Positions 1 through 11,481 of a stretch of 13,108 bases of DNA are shown here, piece after piece. The position numbers and the translations under genes are program-made. Within the stretch, counting starts at the first letter, position 1. Every line of letters begins with the position of its first letter. The notes under the pieces are model-generated. The model made no database searches and was not told the origin of the DNA. It saw nothing but the letters and a program-made list of their open reading frames with translations. This stretch comes from Bacteroidales bacterium (GTDB lineage Bacteria > Bacteroidota > Bacteroidia > Bacteroidales > UBA932), in contig JAILDI010000051.1 in NCBI GenBank assembly GCA_024689525.1, positions 1 to 13,108 on the forward strand. Reading direction: 5' to 3'.

Positions 1-63
1 CTGAATCTTTTTCATAGTCGAATTCTTTTGGTTTCCGATACTATAACCCGAGAACTACGGAAT

Positions 64-98
64 CTTGCGGCAAAATCGGCAAAATTTTCATATTTTCG
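64..98 (+). promoter_or_regulatory. weak candidate promoter for the lipoprotein-sigma-anti-sigma unit
   Basis: The 129-base leader before the lipoprotein gene contains TATTTTCG at 91-98, one mismatch from the Bacteroidota -7 consensus TAnnTTTG. A TTG at 65-67 could act as the -33 element, but the gap is 23 bases, slightly longer than the usual 19-21. The predicted transcript would start near 105 and leave a leader of about 25 bases. An autoregulated ECF-type promoter could lie here instead, but I cannot recognise one. Weak evidence. Confidence 0.2.
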
Positions 99-129
99 TG
101 CAAGATTATGATTTTCCCAGGTTTAAGGG

Positions 130-810
130 ATGGAAATGAAAAGGATTTACGACATATTGGCCATAGCAGTGCTTCTCCTCCTGGCATCTTGTGCGAAGGA
201 GTCGAGAGATCCGGGGCCGTATTGGGAAGGAGATGGTTTCGCTGCGTACAAGGCGATACTCACCATTAAGAAAACGCCCACGGACACCGTATTTTTCCAG
301 CTGGACGATTCCACGACCATCTTTCCGCAGAACTATCAGAATAGTTTCACGCGTGTGGAGAAGCTGTTCTGCGACATCGTGGTCTACAACAAGCCCACAG
401 GACGCTTCAAGTACACCGGGCTTGTGAACTGGGCGGAGCCCCTGGATGAGGGTACGGTCACTGCCGATGCCTCCGTGAAGGGAGACCTCGGCATGGATAT
501 CGTGGACGACTGGATGACAGGTGCGGAGGACGGCTTCCTTACCTTACATTATAATACCTGGTGGGGCCTTAACCCTGTGCAGCATAAAATGTACGTTGTT
601 ACCGGAACCAATCCGGCAGACCCTTATGAGCTGGTCTTAAGACAGGATGCCTGCGGGGATAAGAAGGATGAGGAGGGCGATGCACTTGTGTGTTTCGACA
701 TAAATTCACTTCCGGATACCGGAGACGAGTATAAAGAGCTTACGCTAAAATGGACGAGCAGTGGAGGTACGGCTGCTGAAAAGAAATTCAAGTTCAAGAC
801 AAGAAAATGA
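130..810 (+). CDS. NigD-like lipoprotein
   Basis: Predicted envelope lipoprotein of 226 residues. The N-terminus has basic residues (K4, R5), a hydrophobic stretch of about 13 residues and the lipobox LASC, with the lipidated cysteine at residue 21. The mature end, CAKESRD, has only mixed charge, so surface export by an acidic lipoprotein export signal is uncertain. The body resembles NigD-like proteins: an N-terminal OB-fold-like part (about 38-115, with the typical FFQLDDSTTIFP stretch) and a C-terminal beta-sandwich part (about 120-226, with DIVDDWMTG, YELVLRQDA and ALVCFDINSL). The biochemical function of NigD proteins is not established. In Bacteroides thetaiotaomicron I recall a NigD-like lipoprotein linked to a dual membrane-spanning anti-sigma system that affects vesiculation. 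It is the first gene of the unit and its stop lies next to the sigma factor start, so co-transcription is very likely. An ATG at 136 (starting MKRIY) is an equally good start. Confidence 0.82.
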   Translation: MEMKRIYDILAIAVLLLLASCAKESRDPGPYWEGDGFAAYKAILTIKKTPTDTVFFQLDDSTTIFPQNYQNSFTRVEKLFCDIVVYNKPTGRFKYTGLVNWAEPLDEGTVTADASVKGDLGMDIVDDWMTGAEDGFLTLHYNTWWGLNPVQHKMYVVTGTNPADPYELVLRQDACGDKKDEEGDALVCFDINSLPDTGDEYKELTLKWTSSGGTAAEKKFKFKTRK

Positions 811-811
811 G

Positions 812-1348
812 TTGACGGAACTTGATCTTTTGAAACTTGCCCGCAGCGGGAACCCTTCCGGAACGCGAAAACTGTACGAGCGCTACGTAGGGTATCTTAC
901 TGCGGTATGCTCCCGTTATATCGTGGACAGGGACCAGGTGAAAGACATCCTGCAGGAGGCTTTCATCAAGATATTCAAGGGATTGGACAGTTTTGAATAC
1001 CGAGGGGAAGGAAGCGTCAAGGCGTGGGCCACGCGGATTGTGGTGAACGATTCGCTTAAGGCGCTCAAGGCATCGTCCAAACTGGTCTTTACCGACCAGT
1101 TCCCCGACGAGCCGGAGGAGGATCTGCCATCGCTGCCGAACATATCAGCGGCTACGATCCAGGAAATGATAAAAGGGCTTCCTGATGGCTACAGGGCGGT
1201 TTTCAACCTGTATGTATTCGAGAAGAAATCGCATAAGGAAATAGCGTCGATGCTGGGAATTAAGGAAGATTCGTCGGCATCGCAGTACTTCCGCGCAAGG
1301 AACGCATTGGCAAAGAATATTAAGGCATATATTAAGGAACATGAGTAA
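812..1348 (+). CDS. ECF-type RNA polymerase sigma-70 factor
   Basis: Extracytoplasmic-function sigma factor, 178 residues from TTG 812. Region 2 (about residues 20-88) includes LYERYVGYLTAVCSRYI, the DQVKDILQEAFIKIF core-binding helix and the -10-recognition part around VKAWATRIVVNDSLKALK. A short acidic linker (about 94-112) follows. Region 4 (about 118-172) contains LPDGYRAVFNLYVFEKKSHKEIASMLG with its helix-turn-helix. Sigma region 3 is absent, as usual for ECF factors. The start is uncertain. TTG 812 lies one base past the lipoprotein stop and gives the usual family N-terminus (TELDLLKLARSGN). GTG 761 would add 17 residues that overlap the lipoprotein C-terminus and resemble no family extension. 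The last 8 bases overlap the next gene, which suggests translational coupling to its probable anti-sigma factor. ECF21-type assignment is inferred from context, not measured. Confidence 0.88.
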   Translation: MTELDLLKLARSGNPSGTRKLYERYVGYLTAVCSRYIVDRDQVKDILQEAFIKIFKGLDSFEYRGEGSVKAWATRIVVNDSLKALKASSKLVFTDQFPDEPEEDLPSLPNISAATIQEMIKGLPDGYRAVFNLYVFEKKSHKEIASMLGIKEDSSASQYFRARNALAKNIKAYIKEHE

Positions 1349-2627
1349 GATTTGGACAGACAAGCTTCCGGACCTCCTTGAGGGTTACACGGAAGCCGAA
1401 CCGGAAGGGCTGTGGGACGCAGTCCAGGCCGGAATGCCCGCCGCAAAGCGCCGCGTGGCCGCCGTATGGTGGTTCGCGGGGGCTGCCGCACTGCTGGCCG
1501 CAGCCGCAATCGCCGCAATAGTCATCCTGCGGCCATCGACCCCCGAAACCCCGGTGGTCGCGCCCGTCGTCATTGCCGATTCCGGTGACGACGAACTCAT
1601 CGTTTCCGCACCGGAAGAGCTTGCCCCTCAGACCGTTCCTTCCAGCCCCCGCATCGTCCCTGCGCAGGAAATCCCCGCCGAAACCGAGCCTCTTGTCGAC
1701 GAACTGGAGCCGATAGTCGATGAATCCGCCGAGCCGATCATCGACACTGCAGAGCCCGTCGTCGACACTACAGAGCCTGTCGTCGACACGGCTGAACCCA
1801 TTGTCGATGAGACAGCTACTGTCGAAGACGAAACCCCGGCCTCGGTCGATGAAGTGACAACTCCGGAGCCGCCCGTACCTCCTACAATCATCGACACGAC
1901 TCCTCAAGACACAAAGCCAGTACGTCATCTCCCGAAGCTTAAGCCTCGCGTTCAGGTGCTGTTCGCGTTCGCAAGCCAGGGGCAGAGCGCATCGGCTACC
2001 ACCACCGGCATCGGCATTCCCTCCAATCCCGGATTCATTCAGGGAATGATGGAGACCAAGGCCTCCGGCTCGACGGGAAGCCTGTCTATGCTGGGCCGAA
2101 ACAAGGCCAGCACGACGGACGCCTTCCACAGCCAGACGGCAAGGCTGTCATTAGGACTCAAGGTGGATCTGGACGAGCACTGGGGCATCCAGACGGGGCT
2201 GGTGTCATCGACCCTGGAATCCCAGTTCAACAGCACGGCCGGGAACCTGCGGTCGTGGACATCCAGGACGATGAAATACCTTGGCATCCCCCTGTACGGC
2301 TGCTACAACGTTTTCGAAGTGGGACCGCTGGGAATGTACCTGAATGCCGGGCCGATGTATGAATTCTCCACCGGCACCCATACCGATACCGAATCCATCG
2401 CAGGAGGCCGCTCAGCCGGTAAAGAAAGCGACGACACATTGGTGGACGACAGCAAATGGTCGATGAACGCCGGCGCCGCCTTCCAATACCGCGTCCGCAA
2501 ACACGGCGCCTTTTACATCCAGCCGGGCGTATCCTACTACTTCAAGGATAAATCGCCTCTCGAGACCATCTACACCGAGCATCCGGCTTTGTTCAATCTT
2601 ACTTTCGGCTACAAGTTCGAGTTCTGA
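1341..2627 (+). CDS. probable dual membrane-spanning anti-sigma factor (Dma-like), inner-membrane tail plus outer-membrane beta-barrel
   Basis: A 428-residue protein with parts for three compartments. Residues 1-40 are a short tail (WTDKLPDLLEGYTEAEPEGLWDAV) resembling the cytoplasmic sigma-binding end of Bacteroidota anti-sigma factors. K36, R37 and R38 precede a single Ala-rich transmembrane helix (41-63), which predicts the N-terminus inside. Residues 64-202 form a Pro/Glu/Asp/Thr-rich periplasmic linker with six EP[LVI][VI]D repeats at 116-158. Residues 203-428 alternate in the manner of an outer-membrane beta-barrel (PorT/OmpW-like, probably 8 strands) and end in FGYKFEF with a terminal Phe, the usual Bam recognition end. 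No classical signal peptide is seen, so the transmembrane helix must serve as the export anchor. It overlaps the sigma gene by 8 bases. This architecture matches my memory of Dma1 of Bacteroides thetaiotaomicron, which restrains sigma factor Das1 and controls vesicle production. Sigma binding by this copy is inferred. A plain outer-membrane barrel protein with an N-terminal anchor is the alternative. Confidence 0.8.
   Translation: MSKIWTDKLPDLLEGYTEAEPEGLWDAVQAGMPAAKRRVAAVWWFAGAAALLAAAAIAAIVILRPSTPETPVVAPVVIADSGDDELIVSAPEELAPQTVPSSPRIVPAQEIPAETEPLVDELEPIVDESAEPIIDTAEPVVDTTEPVVDTAEPIVDETATVEDETPASVDEVTTPEPPVPPTIIDTTPQDTKPVRHLPKLKPRVQVLFAFASQGQSASATTTGIGIPSNPGFIQGMMETKASGSTGSLSMLGRNKASTTDAFHSQTARLSLGLKVDLDEHWGIQTGLVSSTLESQFNSTAGNLRSWTSRTMKYLGIPLYGCYNVFEVGPLGMYLNAGPMYEFSTGTHTDTESIAGGRSAGKESDDTLVDDSKWSMNAGAAFQYRVRKHGAFYIQPGVSYYFKDKSPLETIYTEHPALFNLTFGYKFEF
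1686..1814 (+). repeat. in-frame heptad repeats encoding EP[VI][VI]Dxx
   Basis: Within the dual-membrane protein, residues 116-158 are six near-tandem units: EPLVDEL, EPIVDESA, EPIIDTA, EPVVDTT, EPVVDTA and EPIVDET. At the DNA level the units share GAGCC-GTCGA-like cores with synonymous drift. The regular proline and charge pattern predicts an extended, stiff linker rather than a folded domain, which suits a periplasm-crossing tether. Repeat number may vary between strains, which would change its reach. Confidence 0.85.
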
Positions 2628-2632
2628 GTGCC

Positions 2633-2656
2633 GGTCCGCGTTTTAGGGCCTTTTTT
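2633..2656 (+). terminator. weak candidate terminator after the anti-sigma gene
   Basis: Six bases past the stop codon, GGTCC (2633-2637) can pair with GGGCC (2646-2650) through one G-U pair and an 8-base loop, followed directly by six T residues. The stem is only 5 bp. The second copy of the surrounding repeat has a mutated stem (CGTCC with GAGCC), so this may be part of the repeat rather than a selected terminator. Confidence 0.3.
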
Positions 2657-2727
2657 GCTTGTCAACTCGTAAAAAGCACCCGTCCGTCCGCGTTTTAGAG
2701 CCTTTTTTGCTTGTCAACTCGTGAAAA
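2634..2727. repeat. two-copy direct repeat, 52-bp period
   Basis: Copy 1 (2634-2675) and copy 2 (2686-2727) are 42 bases each and differ at two positions. Both begin GTCCGCGTTTTAG and contain CCTTTTTTGCTTGTCAACTC. Spacers of 10 bases separate them. They lie entirely in the convergent intergenic region, encode nothing visible and have no flanking transposase. They could be a local duplication or members of a dispersed intergenic repeat family. Confidence 0.85.
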
Positions 2728-2786
2728 TGACGGGTTCGAGATCAAAATCGGGCCAAAAATGATCGCGAAACGGCAAAAAAGCAAAC

Positions 2787-2819
2787 TCGTGCACAAAAAA
2801 CCGCCGTTTTTGTGCACGA
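2787..2819. repeat. 13-bp perfect inverted repeat (hairpin)
   Basis: TCGTGCACAAAAA at 2787-2799 is exactly complementary to TTTTTGTGCACGA at 2807-2819, around the 7-base loop ACCGCCG. Read on the minus strand it is followed, after six bases, by a run of six T, so it could be a second, backup terminator for rpoC read-through. On the plus strand it is followed by A-rich sequence and is unlikely to terminate. A protein-binding palindrome or mobile repeat is also possible. Confidence 0.75.
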
Positions 2820-2824
2820 AAACT

Positions 2825-2862
2825 AAAAAAAGAGGCCGAACCCTATGAAGGGCCCGGCCTCT
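2825..2862 (-). terminator. intrinsic terminator of the rpoBC operon
   Basis: Twenty bases past the rpoC stop, the minus-strand RNA can form AGAGGCCG-GG-CCCU, loop UCAU, AGGG-UU-CGGCCUCU. That is a 14-bp stem in which the two GG-UU pairs are wobble pairs, and the U-tract continues for six further bases. The plus-strand reading has aa/cc mismatches at the wobble positions and no U-tract, so the element is directional and serves rpoC. Confidence 0.9.
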
Positions 2863-2881
2863 CAAGATTTTAGTACACCGC

Positions 2882-7132
<4,251 letters not shown>

Positions 7133-7159
7133 AGCTTTTCAGTATCAAAATGTCCTTAA

Positions 7160-10100
7160 TTAATCCAGTGAAACCTTCAGGCCCAGGCCGCGGAGCTCGT
7201 GGAGCAGCACGTTCAGGGATTCCGGAATGCCCGGAGTGGGCATCTGGTCGCCCTTCACGATGGCTTCGTAAGTCTTGCTGCGGCCGTTCACGTCGTCGGA
7301 CTTCACGGTGAGGATCTCCTGGAGCGCATTTGCGGCGCCGAATGCCTCGAGGGCCCAGACTTCCATTTCTCCGAAGCGCTGGCCACCGAACTGGGCCTTA
7401 CCGCCGAGAGGCTGCTGGGTGATGAGGGAATAAGGGCCGATGGAACGTGCGTGCATCTTGTCGTCGACCATATGGCCGAGCTTGATCATGTAGATGACAC
7501 CCACGGTTGCACTCTGGTCGAACCAGTCGCCGGTTCCGCCGTCGCGCAGACGGGTCCTGCCGAATTCAGGCACACCGGCCTTCCTGGTGTAGTCGCAGAT
7601 CTCGTCGATGGAAGCACCGTCGAAGATAGGGGTGGAGAACTTGAGGCCGAGTTCCGAGCCTGCCCAACCGAGCACGGTCTCGTAAATCTGACCCAGGTTC
7701 ATACGTGAAGGCACGCCCAGAGGGTTCAGCACAATGTCCACGGGAGTTCCGTCCTCAAGGAATGGCATGTCCTCGCGACGGACGATCTTTGCCACGATAC
7801 CCTTGTTTCCGTGACGTCCGGCCATCTTGTCACCCACAGTGATCTTGCGCTTCTTGGCGATGTACACCTTTGCAAGCTGCATGACGCCGTTGGGAAGTTC
7901 GTCGCCCACCTTGATCTTGTCGAGTTCCCTCTTGGAGCGGGTTTCCGCCTCCTTGAAGGTGATGCAATAATTGTTGATGAGCTCACGTACCATGGCGGCC
8001 GTCTTTGCATCGGCAGTCCACTTGTTGGAATTGATGTTCAGATAGTCTGCATCCTGGAGTCCCTGGAGGGTGAATTCCTTGCCCTTGGGGAAGATCTCCA
8101 CGCCGTACAGATCGCTCACGCCGGCGCTCTTCTTGCCCTGGACAAGGGCCCACAGCTTCTCGACGAAACCTGCACGGAGTTTTGCGGCTGCTGCCTCGAA
8201 CTCCTGCTGCTTCATCTCGATGCGGGCCTTCTGCTCGGCCTTTGCACGGCCGCTCTCCTTGGACACCTTTGCATAAAGAGAAGTCTTGATAACGGTGCCG
8301 CTCAGTGAAGGATTGGCCTTCAGGGATGCGTCCTTGACATCGCCGGCCTTGTCGCCGAAGATGGCCTTGAGGAGCTTCTCTTCCGGGGAAGGATCGCTTT
8401 CACCTTTAGGTGTGATCTTACCGATCATGATGTCACCGGGCTCGATGTGGGCGCCGATGCGCACGATGCCGTCCTCGTCCAGATCCTTCGTGGCGTCCTC
8501 GCTCACGTTGGGGATGTCGGAGGTGAGTTCCTCCATGCCGCGCTTGGTTTCGCGGACCTCGGTGAGATACTCATCGACATGGATGGAAGTGAGGATGTCC
8601 CACTTCACCATTTCCTCGCTGAGGACGATGGCGTCCTCGTAGTTGTAACCCTTCCAGGGCATGAATGCCACCTTCAGGTTGCGGCCCAGTGCAAGTTCGC
8701 CGTTCTGCGTTGCGTAACCTTCGGTGAGTACCTGGCCCGGAACGATCTTGTCGCCCTTGCGGACGATAGGCTTCAGGGTGACGGTGGTACTCTGGTTGGT
8801 ACGGCGGCAGATGGGGAGCTTGTACACGGTCTCGTCCGGTGCGAAGCTCACGTACTTCTCGTCGTCGGTGCGGTCGTACTTCACGCGGATCTCATTTGCA
8901 TCCACATAAGTCACCACGCCGGTGCCGGTGGCGATGATCTGGGTACGGGAGTCGATGCAGACCCTCTCCTCCAGGCCGGTACCCACGATGGGGCTCTCCG
9001 GGCTCAGAAGGGGAACGGCCTGGCGCATCATGTTCGCACCCATCAGGGCGCGGTGCGCATCGTCGTGCTCCAGGAAAGGAATCAGGGATGCAGCCACGGA
9101 AGCCATCTGGTTCGGGGCCACGTCCATATAATTCACTTCCTCCTTGGTAACCAGAGGGAAGTCGGCTTCCAGACGGCACTGGATGCGGTCGTCAAGAAGC
9201 TGGCCGTCATCGCTCATGCTCACGTTGGCAAGGGCCACGTGCTGGGCTTCTTCCTCCTCCGCGCTCATGTACTTCCAGCCGGAATCCGACAGGTCCACCT
9301 TGCCACCGCTTACCTGACGGTACGGAGTCTCTATGAAACCGAGGTTGTTGATCCTGGCATAGACGCACAGAGAGGAGATAAGGCCGATGTTCGGGCCTTC
9401 AGGGGATTCGATAGGGCACAGGCGACCGTAGTGCGTATAGTGCACGTCGCGGACCTCGAAGCCGGCCCTGTCGCGGGAAAGACCGCCGGGGCCGAGTGCG
9501 CTCAGACGCCTCTTGTGGGTAATCTCGGCCAGCGGGTTGGTCTGGTCCATGAACTGGGACAGCTGGCTGGTGCCGAAGAATGAGTTGATTACCGAAGAGA
9601 GTGTCTTGGCATTGATAAGGTCGATGGGGTTGAACTGCTCGCTGTCGCGGACGTTCATCCTCTCGCGGATGGTGCGGGCCATACGGCTGAGGCCCACGCT
9701 GAACTGGTTCGCCAGCTGCTCGCCCACGGTGCGGACGCGACGGTTCGACAGATGGTCGATATCGTCCACCACGGCCTTGGAGTTGATGAGCTGGATGAGA
9801 TATTTGATAATCTCGATGATGTCCGTATTGGTGAGAACGCGGACTGCCGGGTCCGTAGTGAGGCCCAGCTTCTTGTTCAGGCGGTAGCGTCCCACGCTGC
9901 CAAGGTCGTAGCGCTTCTCGCTGAAGAAGAGCTTCTCGATGACGTCACGGGCGGTGGACTCATCCGGCGGTTCCGAGTTGCGGAGCTGCTTGTAGATGTA
10001 GTTCACGGCTTCGATTTCCGTGTTGGTGGGATCCTTCTGAAGGGTATTGTAGATGATTGCGTACTCCGCGGAGCCGACCTCGTCCTTCTGGAGGAGGATG

Positions 10101-10972
10101 GTCTTCACGCCGGTGTCGGCGATGCGCTCGATGGTGTCATCGTCCAGGATTTCACCCCTTTCCACGATGGCAACTGTACGCTCGATGGGTATGACTTCGC
10201 CGGTGTCCTCGTCTTCGAAATCTTCCGTCCAGGTCTTGAGGACCTTGGCGGCGAGGGCGCGGCCTTTGTTGGCTTCGAGCACCTCCGGAGTGGCCTCAAC
10301 TTCGTCGGCCAGACCGAAAATGTCGATTATGTCTTTGTCTGAATTGTAACCGATAGCCCTGAGGAGGGTGGTTACAGGCAGCTTCTTCTTACGGTCGATG
10401 TAGGCATACATGACATTGTTGATGTCAGTTGCGAACTCGATCCATGAGCCCTTGAACGGAATGATGCGGGCTGAATAAAGCTTTGTGCCGTTGGCGTGCA
10501 TGCTCTGGTCGAAGAAAACGCCCGGGGAGCGGTGCAGCTGGGACACGATAATACGCTCCGAACCGTTGATGATGAAGGTTCCCGCAGGAGTCATGTAAGG
10601 GATGTTACCCAGATAGACGTCCTGGACGCGGGTGTCGAAATCCTCATGATCGGGGTCGGTGCAGGAAAGGCGGAGTTTCGCCTTAAGGGGAACATTATAA
10701 GTGAGTCCGCGTTCAAGGCATTCTTCAATCGAATACTGGGGAGGGTCGATGAAGTAGTCTATGAACTTGAGCTCGTAATTGTTTCTGGTGTCCTCGATGG
10801 GGAATATCTCCTGGAAAACCTGATAGAGTCCCTCGTTGCGGCGGCTCTCAGGGGTGGTTTCCAGCTGGAAGAAATCGCGGAAGCTCTTGAGCTGAACCTC
10901 CAGAAGGTCCGGATATTCCAGAATCTTGGACGTTGCGAAATTAACGCGTTTTGATGTTGTCTTGTTTGACAT
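7160..10972 (-). CDS. rpoB: DNA-directed RNA polymerase subunit beta
   Basis: Second-largest core subunit, 1270 residues, complete. Beta lobes and protrusion lie in the first 460 residues. The rifampicin-pocket segment at about 468-493 ([20 protein letters not shown]) has the wild-type residues equivalent to E. coli Q513 (Q473), D516 (D476), H526 (H486), R529 (R489) and S531 (S491), so no classical resistance mutation is seen. Active-site stretches [20 protein letters not shown] and [17 protein letters not shown], and the C-terminal clamp segment [19 protein letters not shown], are intact. The gene is preceded by a 104-base gap carrying a strong hairpin with U-tract, so its expression may be set below that of the upstream ribosomal-protein genes. 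The start ([12 protein letters not shown]) has no Shine-Dalgarno sequence, as is usual in this phylum. Confidence 0.99.
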   Translation of the reverse strand: MSNKTTSKRVNFATSKILEYPDLLEVQLKSFRDFFQLETTPESRRNEGLYQVFQEIFPIEDTRNNYELKFIDYFIDPPQYSIEECLERGLTYNVPLKAKLRLSCTDPDHEDFDTRVQDVYLGNIPYMTPAGTFIINGSERIIVSQLHRSPGVFFDQSMHANGTKLYSARIIPFKGSWIEFATDINNVMYAYIDRKKKLPVTTLLRAIGYNSDKDIIDIFGLADEVEATPEVLEANKGRALAAKVLKTWTEDFEDEDTGEVIPIERTVAIVERGEILDDDTIERIADTGVKTILLQKDEVGSAEYAIIYNTLQKDPTNTEIEAVNYIYKQLRNSEPPDESTARDVIEKLFFSEKRYDLGSVGRYRLNKKLGLTTDPAVRVLTNTDIIEIIKYLIQLINSKAVVDDIDHLSNRRVRTVGEQLANQFSVGLSRMARTIRERMNVRDSEQFNPIDLINAKTLSSVINSFFGTSQLSQFMDQTNPLAEITHKRRLSALGPGGLSRDRAGFEVRDVHYTHYGRLCPIESPEGPNIGLISSLCVYARINNLGFIETPYRQVSGGKVDLSDSGWKYMSAEEEEAQHVALANVSMSDDGQLLDDRIQCRLEADFPLVTKEEVNYMDVAPNQMASVAASLIPFLEHDDAHRALMGANMMRQAVPLLSPESPIVGTGLEERVCIDSRTQIIATGTGVVTYVDANEIRVKYDRTDDEKYVSFAPDETVYKLPICRRTNQSTTVTLKPIVRKGDKIVPGQVLTEGYATQNGELALGRNLKVAFMPWKGYNYEDAIVLSEEMVKWDILTSIHVDEYLTEVRETKRGMEELTSDIPNVSEDATKDLDEDGIVRIGAHIEPGDIMIGKITPKGESDPSPEEKLLKAIFGDKAGDVKDASLKANPSLSGTVIKTSLYAKVSKESGRAKAEQKARIEMKQQEFEAAAAKLRAGFVEKLWALVQGKKSAGVSDLYGVEIFPKGKEFTLQGLQDADYLNINSNKWTADAKTAAMVRELINNYCITFKEAETRSKRELDKIKVGDELPNGVMQLAKVYIAKKRKITVGDKMAGRHGNKGIVAKIVRREDMPFLEDGTPVDIVLNPLGVPSRMNLGQIYETVLGWAGSELGLKFSTPIFDGASIDEICDYTRKAGVPEFGRTRLRDGGTGDWFDQSATVGVIYMIKLGHMVDDKMHARSIGPYSLITQQPLGGKAQFGGQRFGEMEVWALEAFGAANALQEILTVKSDDVNGRSKTYEAIVKGDQMPTPGIPESLNVLLHELRGLGLKVSLD

Positions 10973-11007
10973 TTGCTGCTTTCGCTAAGGAGAAAAAATA
11001 AAGACGG

Positions 11008-11043
11008 AAAAAAGGTTTAGAGCCTACTCCGGGCTCTAAACCT
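11008..11043 (-). terminator. rplL-rpoB intercistronic terminator / attenuator
   Basis: On the minus strand AGGTTTAGAGCC (plus 11032-11043) pairs perfectly over 12 bp with GGCTCTAAACCT (plus 11013-11024), around a 7-base loop, and five further T residues follow. This has the form of an intrinsic terminator yet lies in front of rpoB, with rpoBC co-oriented 27 genomic bases beyond the stem-loop's last T. The analogous rplL-rpoB gap of E. coli holds a partial terminator, so partial read-through (attenuation) is the likely role here. Confidence 0.82.
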
Positions 11044-11052
11044 GTGAGTGTT

Positions 11053-11067
11053 CTCCCTTTTAGGGAG
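11053..11067 (-). other. small hairpin just after the rplL stop
   Basis: CTCCCT (11053-11058) and AGGGAG (11062-11067) form a 6-bp stem with a 3-base loop, 9 bases after the rplL stop. It has no U-tract. It may protect the 3' end of the rplL message after processing or termination at the next hairpin. The role is inferred. Confidence 0.4.
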
Positions 11068-11076
11068 CGGCTGAAG

Positions 11077-11454
11077 TTATTTAACCTCAACCTCGGCACC
11101 GGCCTCCTCGAGGGCTGCCTTGAGTGCCTCAGCCTCTGCCTTGGAGACTTTCTCCTTGATGGCAACGGGGGCTTTGTCCACGAGCTCCTTGGCTTCCTTA
11201 AGGCCAAGACCGGCATTCTCCTTGACGGCCTTGATCACCTGGAGCTTGGCCTGACCGGCGCTGGTGAGCACCACGTCAAACTCGGTCTGCTCTGCGGGAG
11301 CAGCTTCTGCTGCGGCTGCGGGGCCGGCTGCTACTGCGACTGCAGCGGCTGCGGGCTCGATACCGTATTCTTCCTTCAGGATCTTAGCGAGTTCCTGGAC
11401 ATCTTTCACAGTAAGGTTTACCAACTCTTCTGCGAGAACTTTTACATCTGCCAT
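11077..11454 (-). CDS. rplL: 50S ribosomal protein L7/L12 (bL12)
   Basis: Stalk protein of the large ribosomal subunit, 125 residues, present as dimers on L10 and recruiting translational GTPases. The N-terminal dimerisation domain (1-32) is followed by a flexible Ala/Pro-rich hinge (about 34-56) and a C-terminal factor-binding domain (58-125) with the typical [16 protein letters not shown] segment. Length is normal. The gene starts 27 bases after rplJ in a very A/T-rich gap without a Shine-Dalgarno sequence. It is followed by two hairpins, the second a probable attenuator, which fits the need for several L12 copies per ribosome. Confidence 0.98.
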   Translation of the reverse strand: MADVKVLAEELVNLTVKDVQELAKILKEEYGIEPAAAAVAVAAGPAAAAEAAPAEQTEFDVVLTSAGQAKLQVIKAVKENAGLGLKEAKELVDKAPVAIKEKVSKAEAEALKAALEEAGAEVEVK

Positions 11455-11481
11455 AGTTGTAATATTTTAAATTGTTATTTA

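Noticed and set aside
1332..2129. A 265-codon open frame on the minus strand opposite the dual-membrane protein gene
   Set aside because: Its repetitive translation mirrors the EPVVD repeat codons, and the plus-strand frame has a coherent signal: tail, membrane helix, linker and barrel.
2634..2727. Possible CRISPR array
   Set aside because: Only two repeat copies, a spacer of 10 bases, and no cas genes; the pattern does not fit a CRISPR array.
8447..9583. A 378-codon open frame on the plus strand opposite rpoB
   Set aside because: Antisense shadow of rpoB with His/Val/Leu-rich low-complexity translation and no recognisable domain.
9120..9600. Possible rifampicin-resistance change in rpoB
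   Set aside because: All main resistance positions in the pocket carry the wild-type residues (Q473, D476, H486, R489, S491).
10973..11007. Possible separate promoter for rpoB
   Set aside because: A TATTTTTT-like word occurs on the minus strand, but there is no matching TTG element at a proper distance, so it is not supported.
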